Part shown: in pieces, positions 11,990-24,386 of the stretch
Layout: each line of letters starts with the position of its first letter
How positions within the stretch are numbered: position 1 is the first letter of the stretch
Origin: Pagrus major
Taxonomy: Eukaryota > Chordata > Actinopteri > Spariformes > Sparidae
DNA: 64,000 nucleotides
Assembly (NCBI RefSeq): GCF_040436345.1
Contig: NC_133238.1
Location: 11,734,126-11,798,125 of the forward strand
Reading direction: 5' to 3'
The notes under the pieces: generated by a model
What the model saw: the letters and a program-made list of their open reading frames with translations, nothing else
Told to the model about the DNA's origin: nothing
The model's database searches: none
Made by a program: the position numbers and the translations under genes

Positions 11990-12270
11990 GGGCCTTATTT
12001 CTTGGTAAAACAACATATTCGATAACCCATTAGCTAACGTGAGACAACAGCTAACGTTAGCATTCACCCACTTCCTAGCTAACGTTACTGATACGAATTG
12101 AAAGGCGCAAATGAATTCTAAAACATCAACGCACGTCTTTGGACACATTTATTTAAGCCTGGTGGTGAAATGTACCGGATGCAATAAAACTTGTTTGCTA
12201 GGAAGTGGGTGAATGCTAACGTTAGCTAATGGGTTATGAAATATGTTGTTTTACCTTGAAGTATGGCCCC
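11990..12270. mobile_element. Fold-back / MITE-like element with about 70-bp terminal inverted repeats
   Basis: The left arm (11990-12078) and right arm (12198-12270) are reverse complements through 'ggtaaaacaacatat', 'ataacccattagctaacg' and 'cattcacccacttcctag'. The left arm carries about 16 extra bases ('gagacaacagctaacg'). The roughly 120-bp centre has no ORF. This is the form of a non-autonomous inverted-repeat element. Target duplications are not evident. Confidence 0.75.
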
Positions 12271-14936
12271 GATGTGCCCTGAGATTTTCTCTCTCCATTA
12301 TCTTTTCAGTTGCTGATGAATCAGATAGCAGTGAAATGATAATGATTTGTCAGATTCCTGTCGTTATTACAACTTTACAATTTCTGTAGCCTCATTTAGC
12401 TGCTTGTTAGCAACCAGCCTTAACACGGAAAAGCTTAAAAATTCTTGAGTGGGGTAATTATTCATGTATTTTTTTAAAAAAAACATCAAAATCTCAGCTC
12501 GTGTTTATAACAGACCTTATTTAATGCTTCTTAAAATAAAAAAAAAATCAACTTTATGGTCACTTAGCAATATATTTAGCCTCCTTCTTGCTCTGTTTTG
12601 GTCTCCACCAACCACAACTATCACTTGTAAGTCACCTACACCAAAATAATTAAAGCTGCTGGCACAAAAACAAAACAATGAGCTGGAAAGCCTCTGTGGA
12701 GCTGAGAGTAACTCCTGGGTCAACCGGTTATTCTCCGTGGGCTTATCAGCATGAGTCACACTTTTTACATAACAATTATTGATTCATTCAGCTTCAGGTG
12801 TTTCCAAATATGCTAAACAAATGCTTCTTTAATTCCCCCTATTAATAAATACAGTATATGTTGTTGGGTGAGCTAAAAATAAAGCTGAGAGCAAATCATC
12901 ATTTCCTTTTTTCCCTGAGCTGTCATATCAGTGTCATTGGCAATTACTGCGGGAGGAAGGATGGAGACGAGAGAGCATGAGATGAACCCGGAGGCGAGCA
13001 GACATTGACAGAAACAAACAATCAAGCGAACTCAGCGGGAAAGAAGCAAACAAACTCTTCTTCACTCCTTTCAACAGTCTGGTTTCTGGAAGCCCCTCAG
13101 GATATGACAGCGCCTATAGCATCCTGGCTTCCTGTAACGCTGTCAGTACAATCTGCTCTCATTATGGATGTGATGAGACGCGCAAGGTGTCATTTACATA
13201 TAAGATTTTTCTAAAGGTAGCAACTTGTACTCATTAAAATGATTATATTTGGAGTTTTGTGTAAGAAAATCTGTATCAAAAAAAGCTTATTTCATCTAGT
13301 TGAGTGTTAAAATCATAAAGTTAGTTTGAAAAAGAGACTTTTCCACTTACTTATAGTGACAGTGTCCTCATCAGTGCTCACTCCAAGCATTCAGCGACTC
13401 ATCTCTGTTTTCACATCCCTTCCTCCTCCTACTCTCGCCTCTTTCCTTCCAGTCCTCCACACCCAAGGGGGAAACTCCAGCATATTTTAGTTTGAAAGCC
13501 CACTGTTGTGTGCTTCACCTCCAGCCATGTGCACTAACTTCCTGGTGTCATGCTTGAGCTGATAAAGCTCAAGGGTCGATGTATTTACACGGATCAGGTT
13601 TCAGGTGAGTTTGTGAGGCGACGCGCTGATCGCTTCTCGACAAATTAAAACTGTTCGGCGTCGCTTTTGTTCAGGAGAATAAAGTTTTCTATCGAGGTCT
13701 TTGTTTCTCCTTCAAACAGGCGTGTGATTACCTCAGTGTGACACCGCCGAGCTAAATTTGGCGCAGACACAGACCTCGCTTTCTGATTAAAGTAATCAGG
13801 CAGTTTAGAAGAAATGTGGAAATGAACACTTAAAGAACATTGTCATCAGTCTAAGTGCTGTTTTTGTTTCAGACCTCACACCTAAGATGCAATTTCACAC
13901 CATCGAACAATGAAAGTAATGAGAAACTTGTGAATCAAGACTTTGGAAATACCTTTTACTGATAAATCAATTATTAACACCAAAACTGGTGAGCTCGTTG
14001 TGCAAGATACCTGTGAACTCGACATGCTTTGGTGGTAAACGCGAAGGTCTGGCGGCATGGCAACGGATACTTCTGTATCTTTTGCCAGACGGCAGGTGAT
14101 CAGCGTCGTCCGGTGGCAGAAACTGATTTCAAATAGTGAAAATGTGTCATTTTGAAAACGGCAGCCACCTCTGAGCTTGCTCTTCCTGCAGACAGGTTGA
14201 GGAGAGTGAAAGTTCTCCTCAACTCGTGGTGTTTCTTCCTCCAGCAGCTCCGGGCTCTGCCCCGTGGCCGCCTCCTGCAGAGCTTTCTACTTCTGTCTGC
14301 TTGAAGTTGAACTGATTGATCGACCTTCACTTCACTCTGTGCTTCTTTTCATCGCTTCAAGAGCACTTGTACATTTTTTCTCTGGAATATTCAGCCTCCG
14401 TAGTTTTACACTTCTTTTAGATCGAGTCTCAGCAGAAGTAGAAATCACACCTCATTATTTAAGGTAATTGTTTCTTGCTCCTACTTAACCCTAAGCATTA
14501 ACTTCAAGTGTTAATGAGTGTAATGACAAGTCTCCTATTTCCTTTATAGCTGCAGTGCAAAGGTGCAAACCATTCAAATTATTGATTTACATGTAGAGTA
14601 AAATCCTCCATCTCCTGTTCCATTATCCCGGTCGACCGCAGCTTCCCCTACGCATGTTTGTCGTTTCCATTTCCTGAGCTCAGTAACCCGCGGTCGTGTT
14701 GACACAGACGAGAATGCGTGATGCGTGTTTGAAGATCATTACGCTGCGTTTAAATGTCAAGACTTCACCTGCTATTAACCCAGTTCCACTTCGGTGTTTA
14801 CCTGACAGCACAAAGAGAGCTACAAATATACATCTTCACCCCCCTTGATGCGTCGATGTGATCTCTGTAACGTCACCTTCTCTGTAGATCACACAGAAAA
14901 TCACAACACGGTGGAAGAAGCAGAAGTTTACAAATG

Positions 14937-14942
14937 TTTATT
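14937..14942 (-). terminator. Candidate klhl41 poly(A) signal
   Basis: AATAAA on the minus strand, 311 bases beyond the klhl41 stop codon. Confidence 0.5.
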
Positions 14943-15252
14943 TTACAAAAGAGGAGCTAGAAATGATGTAAACAGCTTTTTAAAGATCAATCTAAATTGC
15001 GGCTTCTTTTTTTTTAATACTGTGGGGATGGTGCAGTCTTTGAAGAGGCAGCAGAACAGAGTGTTTATAGCACAGATAAAAATCGTCTGAGTTCAGAGAA
15101 AAATTAATGTCAAAGATCAACTCGACACACAGAAATCCGAGTGCAGAGGATGAGACGCCTCGGAGGCAGCTCGCTGAGGGAGGACGGGGGAGTCAGAGGG
15201 TGTCGTTGGGGGGGTTAAGAAAGAAAAGAAAGAAAAGAAAGAGTGGTTCTGT

Positions 15253-17442
15253 CTACAGTTTGGGCATCCTGGCAGCGTTGAGGCGCATGGACACACAGGA
15301 GGAGCCGGCAGCGTAACGCATCTCCCTCAGCATGCCGCTCCACTGCTTCTTATCATCCTCGTACCTAACGAGAAACCAAGAGGAGAGTCAGATAGATCCC
15401 GGAACAAACACAACGGCAGCCCAGTGAGAACGCGTGAATCTCGATCGGCATAATTTGAGAGGACTTACTGCCAGACGTCGGTGACCTCTGTGGGAGCCAC
15501 CTCCTTGCTCTCCGTCTGCACCATGGTGAAGCCGCCCACGGCGTACAGGGAGCCGCCGTTGCTCAACAGGTTGACGGAGCTCCTCTCCTGAGGAAACTCT
15601 GTGAAGGGCTCCCACCTGAGGAGATAAAACATTAGGAGAAGGTCAAACGTAAGATGGAGAACTCATTATACGACTTTTGTACCTTGGACATGTGTAAAAT
15701 TAATGTTCTCCGTAGGGGCTGAGGAAACTGAGAGCTATGGAGGCCCAAAGAGGTCAATATTAAACATAGAAATACAACATTACTAAATAAATACAGGTAA
15801 TTTGAAATAATAGATCACTTTTTTGAATTGCATAATGTTGCGTTTCATAACACTACCCACCCCGGAGCAAGCTCAACAGCTGCAATCAAAATTAGCCAGT
15901 TAGCTTCTGTTAGCTAGAGCAAGTTATTGCTAATCAGGGGCTGCTGCTGTAAATAAACAATGTACAGTATACTTAAACTAACCTCTTCTTTTAATAAGCT
16001 TAATATGGCTGCACGTGCTACCTACCTGTCCAGCTAACTAGCTAGCTAAGTGGATTACTAGCCTACTCATCGTGAAGCTAAGTGCTAAAGGCAGCAGCTA
16101 GCTGGTTGATTCAGTTCAACAGCAGTTTTCTTACTGAAATGTTTTTTCAAAGAAAGACACATCGTTTATCTGTCGAGATAAAAAGAGAGCTAGCCAACAG
16201 GACCTTGCTAGCTAGCTAACTGACAGCTAGCTAAAAAACACTTGCTAGCACTTTTAGCGAGCTACAAAAAAGAACCAAACAAAAAGATGAAAATAAGATT
16301 AAGTAAGATTTTATCGTGATGAGTTGAGTTTTTAGTTTAATTATATATTTTACACAATTTATTCATGTTTATTTCAAAATGTCTTATTTTTATTACGTAG
16401 TATTGAACACTTTGGCGCTCCATCATATGTGGTATCTGAGACTAATGATGATTAAATTACACGTTGAAACAGAATCGTACTTGTTTGATGCAAAGTCATA
16501 AGCTTCACATGAAGCGGTGAGGCCTTCCTCGTTGACTCCACCGACCACCACGATCTTGCCGTTGTGCACAACGGCTCCGAACATGGACCTGGGCGTCTTC
16601 ATGGCCGCCAGCTCCCTCCACTCTGACTGCTTGTGGTTGTACGCAAACATCTTGTTGAGGGCTTTGCTGTGGAGGGAAAATTGAAAACTACATGAAAAAT
16701 ACAACAAATAGCAGGTGAAGAAGCTTATCACACAATAACATGGAAATAAAATGAAACATAATATTTATTGTCTCAGATGTGTCTGCAAGAGCAATCATTG
16801 GCACAATAAATAAACAAACTCTTTGTTTTCATGACTTAAAGAACAACACAATTTCATACTGTTTACTTTGTTTATATGTGGCGGACCCTGCCACCTTTCT
16901 AGCTTCAAACAGTGTTCTGGGACCTTATTTTCCTCTGAGAACAGCTTGTTTATTCACTTATGAGTTTGAATTTCTTCTCCAAAGTTACATTAAGTGTTTT
17001 TTCTTCCTTAACATACGGTTTTCTTCTTAATATATAAATATTTTGATTCAGTTCCTCAGCTCAGTGGATCCTCGCTTTGTCTCGCAGCTTTAATTCATTT
17101 TCCGCTAGTTGTTAATTGCGTTGTGTGTCCTTTTTTTAAAAAAACTCTGACGAAGGCTTTCACACTTTCTTTTTTCAGACTGAGATTCAGCGGCAGGAGA
17201 AGCACCTGTTTCCTCGTGATTAGCACAGACAGCTGAAAAAACACTCACGTGGTTGATGAGCTTATTATTAGATACAGAATTAAATCTTAATAAGAGATGT
17301 GCAGCTCTCTTTTTCCTCCATTACTGTAGCATATCAGACGGTGCAGGACTGTAGCAGCGTAACTGCTGCCTGTGACGTACCGTGCAGCCCTGCAGTCTGC
17401 CAGGATGATAGACCACGAGCAGGTGCAGCCCACAGTGTAAGG

Positions 17443-17492
<50 letters not shown>

Positions 17493-20405
17493 ATTTACTC
17501 ACTTGTCATCTGTCTTTCCTCCAATGCTGTAGACCAGTCCTTTGTGGGAGACGACAGCGTGGCCGTGGATCTTCAGAGGAAGCTTTTTGGTCTCGCTCCA
17601 CCTCATCTTGCTGAGGAAAAAAACATTGAAAAGTTTCAATTATAAGAATTAATAATGGTCATTTTGTTCCCCCTGAATTTACTGCCGCTTATTTTGCTCC
17701 ATGTGTGATTTCCCATGTGCTGGAGCCAAATCAGACGAGCAAAAATAAGTTGCATCCAAGAAAAAAACTACCAGAGGCAATTAAGAAGGTGAGATCACAC
17801 CAAAACATGATTAATTATTCTAAAACACTGCATATTTCTTTTTTTAATTTCTAAAGGAAGTCACCTTTGTTTGCACAAAAGGTGAGAGAGGGATGAGAAA
17901 TCTAAGGAAAGGGAGTGGGGGGTGATGAAAAGCAAACACTAACTCGACGTCGTAGCACATGACGGTGTCCAGCGACTCGTTGGTCTGGAGGTCTTTTCCG
18001 GCCACGGCGAACAGCAGGTTCTCGCACTCCCCGATGTTGAAGAGGCATCTCGGAGAAGGCATGGGCGGCATGGCAACCCATTCAGACGAGAGCGGATCCA
18101 GCTGTGAGGGAAAGAAATATGAGCGTACATTAAAACTCTTAGCATCCATTAGCAGTGTGTTTTTATCTCCTCGTGAAGAATGGTACTGTATCGTATCCAC
18201 TTATTGATCGTGCTGTAAAATAGAGGTATTTAAAGCCTGTATGACTTCCTTCAGCGTCTGTGTCGTTTTAGCCTGATGGGCGACGTGGGAAACATAAACC
18301 CATCGATTGATCGCAGAAGGATTCAGAAAAACCTGCAGTCATTCTTGTGGTTGTAAACTGAAAACATTACTTTGACTTTCTGCTCCATCTTTCTCTTTCT
18401 GCTTTGAGTAAGGAACTGAAATGTAGTGCACAAAGAGCTAGCTAACACGAGCTAAGTGTAGCTATAGATATTTAAGATACTACAAACACTGTCTTTTTAA
18501 AAATAGCTGGACGTGTTGGGAAATATTCTTTGTTGTTTTCTTGCTGAGCGTTAGATGAGAAGATTGATACCAGAGTCATGCATGTCCGATAAACATGAAA
18601 GCTAGTGAACAGGCGGTTAGCTTAGATTAGCATAAAGACTGGAGCAGGAGGAAACAGCTAGCGTGTCTCTAAAAAATCCTCCTTCCAGCAAAACTAAAGA
18701 TCACTTAACATATATACACTTATATCTTGTTTAATCGTGTTCATATCTCTGTTTAATACATAAAAAGTCTAAAAACGACACAGCCATGCTAGCTGTTTCC
18801 TCATTAGCCTACTGGTCTTTGTGCTTAGCTAAGCTAGCCGTCTCCTAGCTCTGGCTTTTTAGTTAATGGTTTAATTTGGATTGCTACCTGTCCCGTACTG
18901 CAAAATAAAATGCACTGTCCCTTACTAAATCAATAGAAGTGATTTGTCCTGTATTTTAGACTTCATTTTCAAATGCTTGGAGTGACATGAGAAATAATAA
19001 AGGCTATACCCAATTAATAGGACAGTTGTGTACATTAATCTGCTGACAGCTAGGCTAACCCATCTTTTGTAGGACGTTTCGGGCCGAAGGTTAAAATGAG
19101 ATTTATGTGTCAAATACTCTTATCGACTCTTTCATTACACCACATTCATATTGTGAGTAACTGAGGACTTGAACTGCATAAAAACAAAGAAAGTGAATAA
19201 AACGATTTCCCTTAATGTCAAAGAATTTCTTTAAATAGTTCATTTTCATGCAGCAATTTCAAAGAAAATACTATCAAATGAGGGAAAAACCAGGTTACCG
19301 AGTAGACGTAACACTGCAGAGGCACATCTTTGTTCTCCTCATCCACAAACAATCCTCCGATGATGTACAGCTGGTTCCTCTGTGACACCAGGCTGACGTG
19401 GTTACGCGGCACCTGCTCAGACATGGCTGCCAGGAAGCACTCGTTCTCACTGACGTCATACGCCACCGCCGCCGTATCATTGATCATCAGGATGAACTCG
19501 CGTGCGTACATGCCGTGTCTGCGGCTGTCATTCAGAAAGCCGGGGAACGGGCTCTCCTCCTCCTCGCCTGCTGCTGCAGCCCCCTCCTTCCCCTCCTCCT
19601 TCTTGGGTTTCTCTGGAAGTTTCCCCTTGTAGGCATCCTTGACGACCTGGATCGTCTTCTGGAGTTCCGGGTCGGCCTTGATGAGCTCGTCGGTCTCAAC
19701 TTTGTCTTTGAAGTACTTCTCCGGCAGCAGGCGGAAGCGGATGCAGTTGAAAGCATCCTTCAGGACCTTGACGCGCTCCTTGTCGTGGCGGACCCAGGCC
19801 ATGACCGCCTCGAACACCAGCTCCTCCTTCTCCACGTTCAGCGCGTCTCCACCGATGATGGCGAACAGTTCGTGGGGCGCGAGCTTGAGGAACTCCTCGT
19901 CTTTGTAGAGGAACTCGAAGCGGTCGGCGATGTAGTTGCGTGCTGCCACGGCGAGCCTGGGACAGTTGAGCACCAGGCCCATCCTGAAAATGGCCATGCA
20001 GTTGCTCAGGGACAGCTTCTTCTGAAGGTAGTTGACGCAGACGGTAAAGACCGAAGGGATCTGGAATCTGTTCGCCACAGCAATTATATCCTGTACGTTG
20101 TCATCGGTGAGGTCAATCTCGGCTGAGTAGAGGTACTGGACGATCATGTCCAGGATGGAAGGGTTGACATCGTCCAGCACCACCTCCTTGGTGTTCGCCA
20201 CCTCCTTCCCGTCCTCTGTGAAGAAGATCTCCCTGAAGTAAGGGCTGCAGGCGGCCATGATCAGCCGATGGCAGGGGAAGCTGCGGTCGCCCACCTTCAG
20301 GGTGCAGTCCACAAACTTGTTCTCATTCAGCAGCTCCTTCAGCCCGTCCTGGAGCAGGGTGCTCTGGAACAGGCGCAGCTCCTCCTTGATGGCGTTGGGG
20401 TCCAT
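15253..20405 (-). CDS. klhl41: Kelch-like protein 41 (KBTBD10/sarcosin), complete
   Basis: Six coding exons in transcript order: 19299-20405, 17944-18101, 17503-17610, 16481-16666, 15469-15615, 15253-15364. All junctions are GT-AG and keep frame, giving 605 aa (human is 606). Residues about 1-130 form a BTB domain ([18 protein letters not shown], then [18 protein letters not shown]). The BACK domain follows, then an acidic/lysine linker ([19 protein letters not shown], near 275-293), then six kelch repeats that include [50 protein letters not shown] and [14 protein letters not shown]. The protein ends RLNAAKMPKL. Family knowledge: KLHL41 is a CUL3 substrate adaptor of skeletal muscle that protects nebulin, and loss causes nemaline myopathy. 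The start is the ATG at 20405, where the family's N-terminal [13 protein letters not shown] follows within 10 residues. Some fish carry a and b copies; which one this is cannot be decided here. Confidence 0.95.
15616..16480. other. klhl41 intron 4
   Basis: Intron between coding exons 4 and 5. From about 15850 to 16260 it is rich in GCTAGCTAACTAG-type strings, probably a decayed interspersed repeat. No coding or RNA feature was recognised. Confidence 0.6.
17444..17490. repeat. (CA)n microsatellite in klhl41 intron
   Basis: About 23 CA units without interruption, ending 13 bases before the 3' boundary of klhl41 coding exon 3 (17503-17610). It therefore sits right at the donor side of that intron. 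Confidence 0.95.
18520..18860. repeat. Palindromic interspersed repeat in klhl41 intron 1
   Basis: It has 'ttgctgagcgttagatgagaagattgatacc', 'ggttagcttagattagcataaagactgg', and later 'gtctttgtgcttagctaagctagc' in the opposite sense. This is the same family as 5450-5880 and 48870-49480. Confidence 0.6.
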
Positions 20406-20566
20406 GGCGTGTCAGGAGGGGGAAACGATGGGTGAACAAGGGGGTCTGTGGAGAGAGGAAGGAGACGGTGGCCACAGGTCCTTTTGGCAGTCGGTCCTGG
20501 CTAGAAAAGGCAGGGCAGTGAAAAGGTTCCCAGTGTGAAGACCCTGCAATTTAATCCCACCCCACT

Positions 20567-20576
20567 CTAAATATAG
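20567..20576 (-). promoter_or_regulatory. MEF2-type / TATA-like site upstream of klhl41
   Basis: CTAAATATAG (minus strand CTATATTTAG) fits the MEF2 consensus CTA(A/T)4TAG. It sits about 160 bases upstream of the klhl41 ATG and could also serve as a TATA-like element. A CAGCTG E-box lies at 20664-20669. Both site types suit a striated-muscle gene; binding itself is inferred. Confidence 0.5.
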
Positions 20577-22599
20577 CTGCATCTGGCCCCCTGCCTGCCT
20601 CAGCTCCCGTGGAATCTGACTGGGCCGAATCACAGCGCAGCACAGCACCGGCCTCGGCTCGAGCAGCTGCTGTCACAGACTGAAAGAAGCAACTGGCTGC
20701 TCGGGCTGGTGATCTGCCACCGTGATTCAGCTCCCAAAGTGTCATGTGGCCGACTAACGGCGGAGACAATGCTGTCAAAGCCCTCGAATAGCTCGCCTCA
20801 GGTCGGACGTCTGACCGGGAGGATATTTAGAGCGGACGCTGTCACACATTAAAAATATAAGATTCATCCCGTCCTGTCACCTTAACTTAACTGATTTAGC
20901 AGTACACTCAGTACTCAAGTACTCTACTTACCTGGGTATTTCTTCTACTATATACCTTATACAATTCATGTGGGTGACTTTCACTTGTACCAAAGTAATA
21001 TTCAAACACAATATATTTATGGTAACGACTTTGTACGACAAAGATTACACTTACGAGTGTATACTTTGTAATTCAGATACAGTGACTAAGCAACCAAGAC
21101 AGTTAGCATCTATATTTATCATCATAGGTAATATGTTAGAGTCACTATTATAGATACAGGGGCTGCAACTGTAACTGTCATATATGATGAAGAAAAAGCA
21201 GCAAATACTCACATTTCAGAGTCTGGAACCAGAAAATATTAAGTATTATTGGGTCTGTTGATCTTGTTTCAGCTCTAGATCCAATTAAAGTACCTACTGA
21301 GAAAGTCCACAAATCGTCTCATTATTTAAGTCCAGTTACCTCCTTTATTTGTTTTTATTTATAAAGTATTATTTGTAAGTATTTCTCATTTCTGTTGATT
21401 GTGTTTCGGCTCTAAATTCTACTAAACAACGCTCAAAAAAGACAGTAACATATTTTAATTAAGTGTAAATGTTTCATCCAATTCTATTAAGTAGGTTTAA
21501 GTTGAATATAAAGGGTTTAATTTAAGGCAAAGTTTAAAAAAATGAAAATAAATGAAATTATTACAGTACATTTATGTATAATACTTGAATAATTAACACT
21601 TTAAAACACATTATGTTCATAGAAGTTCCCCTTAACTACATAATATATATAATAATTTGAGGTTTATGTATAATTCTGCTTTAATTTACTAATAATTAGT
21701 AAACTTATGTTATAAAGTGAGAATTTACATGCAATTAAAATACTTAAAGTCTGTTTTAAGCATAATTGTACTTAGAAAATCCACAAATGTTAGTTTTTAA
21801 AGTTAAATGTACTTTTCTGCTTTTATTTCTATATCATATTAACTCTAATTGCCTTTTATAGCTCATCTCTGTTTCCCATCAGCTTAATGTACCAATTCAA
21901 TATCTCATCAGTGTCTCAGTATTTAAGTGAGTTTGAAGGACACAAAAACATAGTAGCTAAAAATGGCCCAGACAGGTTTTTGGGATCAGCAGCTGTTTGC
22001 AGAAACAGGTGAGAGCCACACATACAATCTGCTCCGTCAACCAATCAGCATGCTTCTCCTTTTTCCCTGTGGGGTGTATTATTGTCCAGCTGCTCGGTTG
22101 TGTGTTGCTCTGCTGTTCAACGTCTTTAAAACAAACAGATAAATAGTAAGAAAATAATCCCTCGCTGCGTTTCCTGGAAGATAAATGGTGTCAGTTTGCT
22201 CACAGCCGCAATTAAAGAAAGGAGGCCGTTGCCGATGTGTCGGGATCAATGAGAGCTTACGTTGTTGAGTCTTATTTCTGCGGCCTGATAAAGTGAAAGG
22301 AGCGTGTGGAGTTTGGTAACATTTCTCCCGTGGGCAGCACTAAAGATAGATCAGACTACGCCACTTGTCGAGGAGTGTCTGACATGTAATTCAAGCAGAA
22401 GGGGGGAGAGAAGACTCTGCGTAAGAAAAGCTCTGCCGCTTCCCCTCAAGCCACAGTAGGTGAAGAAGAGCAAAGTCCTGAAACATGTTCTGCAAGTATG
22501 GGTTCAGATTTGTGGAGTATTTAGGGGGCGTGGGGAAATGACTGGGGTTGAATCATATGTTAGGGTTGCGCTGGTTAAGATATCTTGATTGTATCTGAC

Positions 22600-22860
22600 T
22601 GTGGTAGCAACCTGTCAAACAAGGTAGCCACGCCTTGAAGCATACCCAGCTTTATCGTCTATTTCACTCTACACGGGACCTTTATTTACAAAATGGACAT
22701 CATGCTTTAATGAAGAGGACTTGAAACTAGAGATTGAGACCATAAACACATTATGAAAATGTTTATTGAGCTTATAAATGAAGTGAGAAGTAGGGTCATT
22801 TTCTCATAAGCTTACATGCAATCACATCTTTTTGAAACCAGTGGGTTTTAGAATGTAAGT
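22600..22860. repeat. Probable interspersed repeat
   Basis: The text 'gagaccataaacacattatgaaaatgtttattgag ... gtgagaagtagggtcattttctcata' matches my memory of a common fish repeat. Boundaries and class are uncertain and only one copy is in the window. Confidence 0.35.
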
Positions 22861-23391
22861 GAAGGTAGCGAGCGACCAACTAATGTTAAATGATCCCTGT
22901 TAGCAGTGACTCCAGCCAGTGTTTAAATGAGAATTAATAAAGTTTTAATGGATGACATAATGGACTTTGTTTTTATTGTTACATTTCAGTGTTTTGTTAC
23001 AGTTTGGCTAACATGCTAGCTCGTGCAGAACGTGACAATCCATGTTTATTCTGCGTCACAAAATTGACATATTGGTTCGAAGTTATTTGATAAATGTGGG
23101 AATAATCTACTTTTTCAATTTATGATTGAAAACTTTCAAAATAAAAGTAGCAAATCCCATGTTTTCTATTCATAATTGTCTCTTTAAAGTGATGCTAAAC
23201 ACACTTTTGGACACTAAAACAAGCAACAAAAATACTTTTGGCTTGTAGATTTTTCTTCTCTTGCTTTAGCCTCAATAAAAATAACTTTTGTCTCATCTCA
23301 TTTTTCTGCCCCCCTTGCACAAATAATTTCCATACACTCCCTCACCGTGGATCTTGAAGCCTCTGCACATACCGTGTTAGTTTAGATCAGA

Positions 23392-23397
23392 TTTATT
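23392..23397 (-). terminator. Candidate collagen XXVIII poly(A) signal
   Basis: AATAAA on the minus strand, about 990 bases past the collagen stop codon. It is the nearest canonical signal seen downstream. Confidence 0.4.
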
Positions 23398-24386
23398 AAA
23401 AATGTTTGACATCAAACGTCGACCACGTTATAAACAGTACAGTATGTATTTATACAGACAGCACAGCTGGGTAACACAGTGAAGTCCTGCTCATACAGTA
23501 TGTTGTTGTGTACAGTGACATCAGCTTGTGTTACCCAGTAGAGGGCAGTGTGTGTTTATGTGTGTCTGTCCATCAGTGTCATGTCGGGGGGGATTACTGC
23601 TTGGACGAATGGAGACAGTTAGTGGTGAGAGAGAGACACAATGTAAAAACACAAAACATCACATTTTCATTCAGAAAAATTAAACAAAAACAAAAAAAAA
23701 CACATTCAAATGCATAAAATTATTCCATGAAGTTACAGAGCATCAGTCAGTTTTATATCAAAACAACAAACTATATAATATTTTATCGATATAAGTGATG
23801 AGAGGCTTCATTTCTTGCTGTGTGTTATTGGCTCCTGTGATTACGCACTAATACACCCAACAGTAGAGAAACGAGTAGCTACGCTGTGTCTTTGTGGCGT
23901 ATTGATTGATTGCGGCGCTTAACGCTCCTGACATTGACAAGGCACCGGAGTTATTATTGGTCATGTCGAGTGAACAGTCCATTTTTTCACAATCTTTGCA
24001 GCGCTCGCAGGCTGAGTATGAAGGGAGAAAAAAAAGAAAACAAAGAGATCATGTCTCGTAGGTGTTGAATCGTCAGGGGACTGGACACACAGAGAGAGAG
24101 CGGTCATGTGTATTCCTGAGTAAATGGAGTTGGATGCTGATATGAAACAACAACAATAATGGAGGTATCTATTAACGCTAAGGCTCTCTTTCACTGTGAT
24201 TAGAGGATGATTTTACAATAAGTGCTACAGGAGGGGGGGGCACAGAGACGGGACCTGGAATGTAAAGGTGATAAAGAGCATCAGTGCACATGTGTATATG
24301 CCTGAGAGACTTTACTGTGAGAAATGGCTGGTATTAGCTGCCCCTCCTTGAAGTATCTACAGCAGATGTATGGCAGATGCATTCAC

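Larger units (their letters stand above)
11525..15252. other. Intergenic stretch between oxgr1 and klhl41
   Basis: This holds the oxgr1 upstream region on the left and the klhl41 3' UTR on the right. There is no recognisable coding exon. Two inverted-repeat structures stand out (11668-11710 and 11990-12270). The rest is AT-rich unique-looking DNA. Confidence 0.6.
20406..24386. other. Intergenic stretch between klhl41 and the collagen gene
   Basis: The left end is the klhl41 upstream region and the right end is the collagen gene's 3' UTR. Between about 20870 and 22000 it is strongly AT-rich with no coding signal. A possible interspersed repeat lies at about 22600-22860. No gene was recognised. 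Confidence 0.6.

Noticed and set aside
19398-20126. 242-codon open frame on the + strand
   Set aside because: It is antisense to klhl41 exon 1, whose BTB-BACK translation is unmistakable. The long frame comes from the GC-rich codon use of the real gene.
20406-20460. Splice acceptor in the klhl41 5' UTR
   Set aside because: A ctctccacag string lies about 40 bases before the ATG, but no good matching donor was found upstream, so a 5' UTR intron is not claimed.
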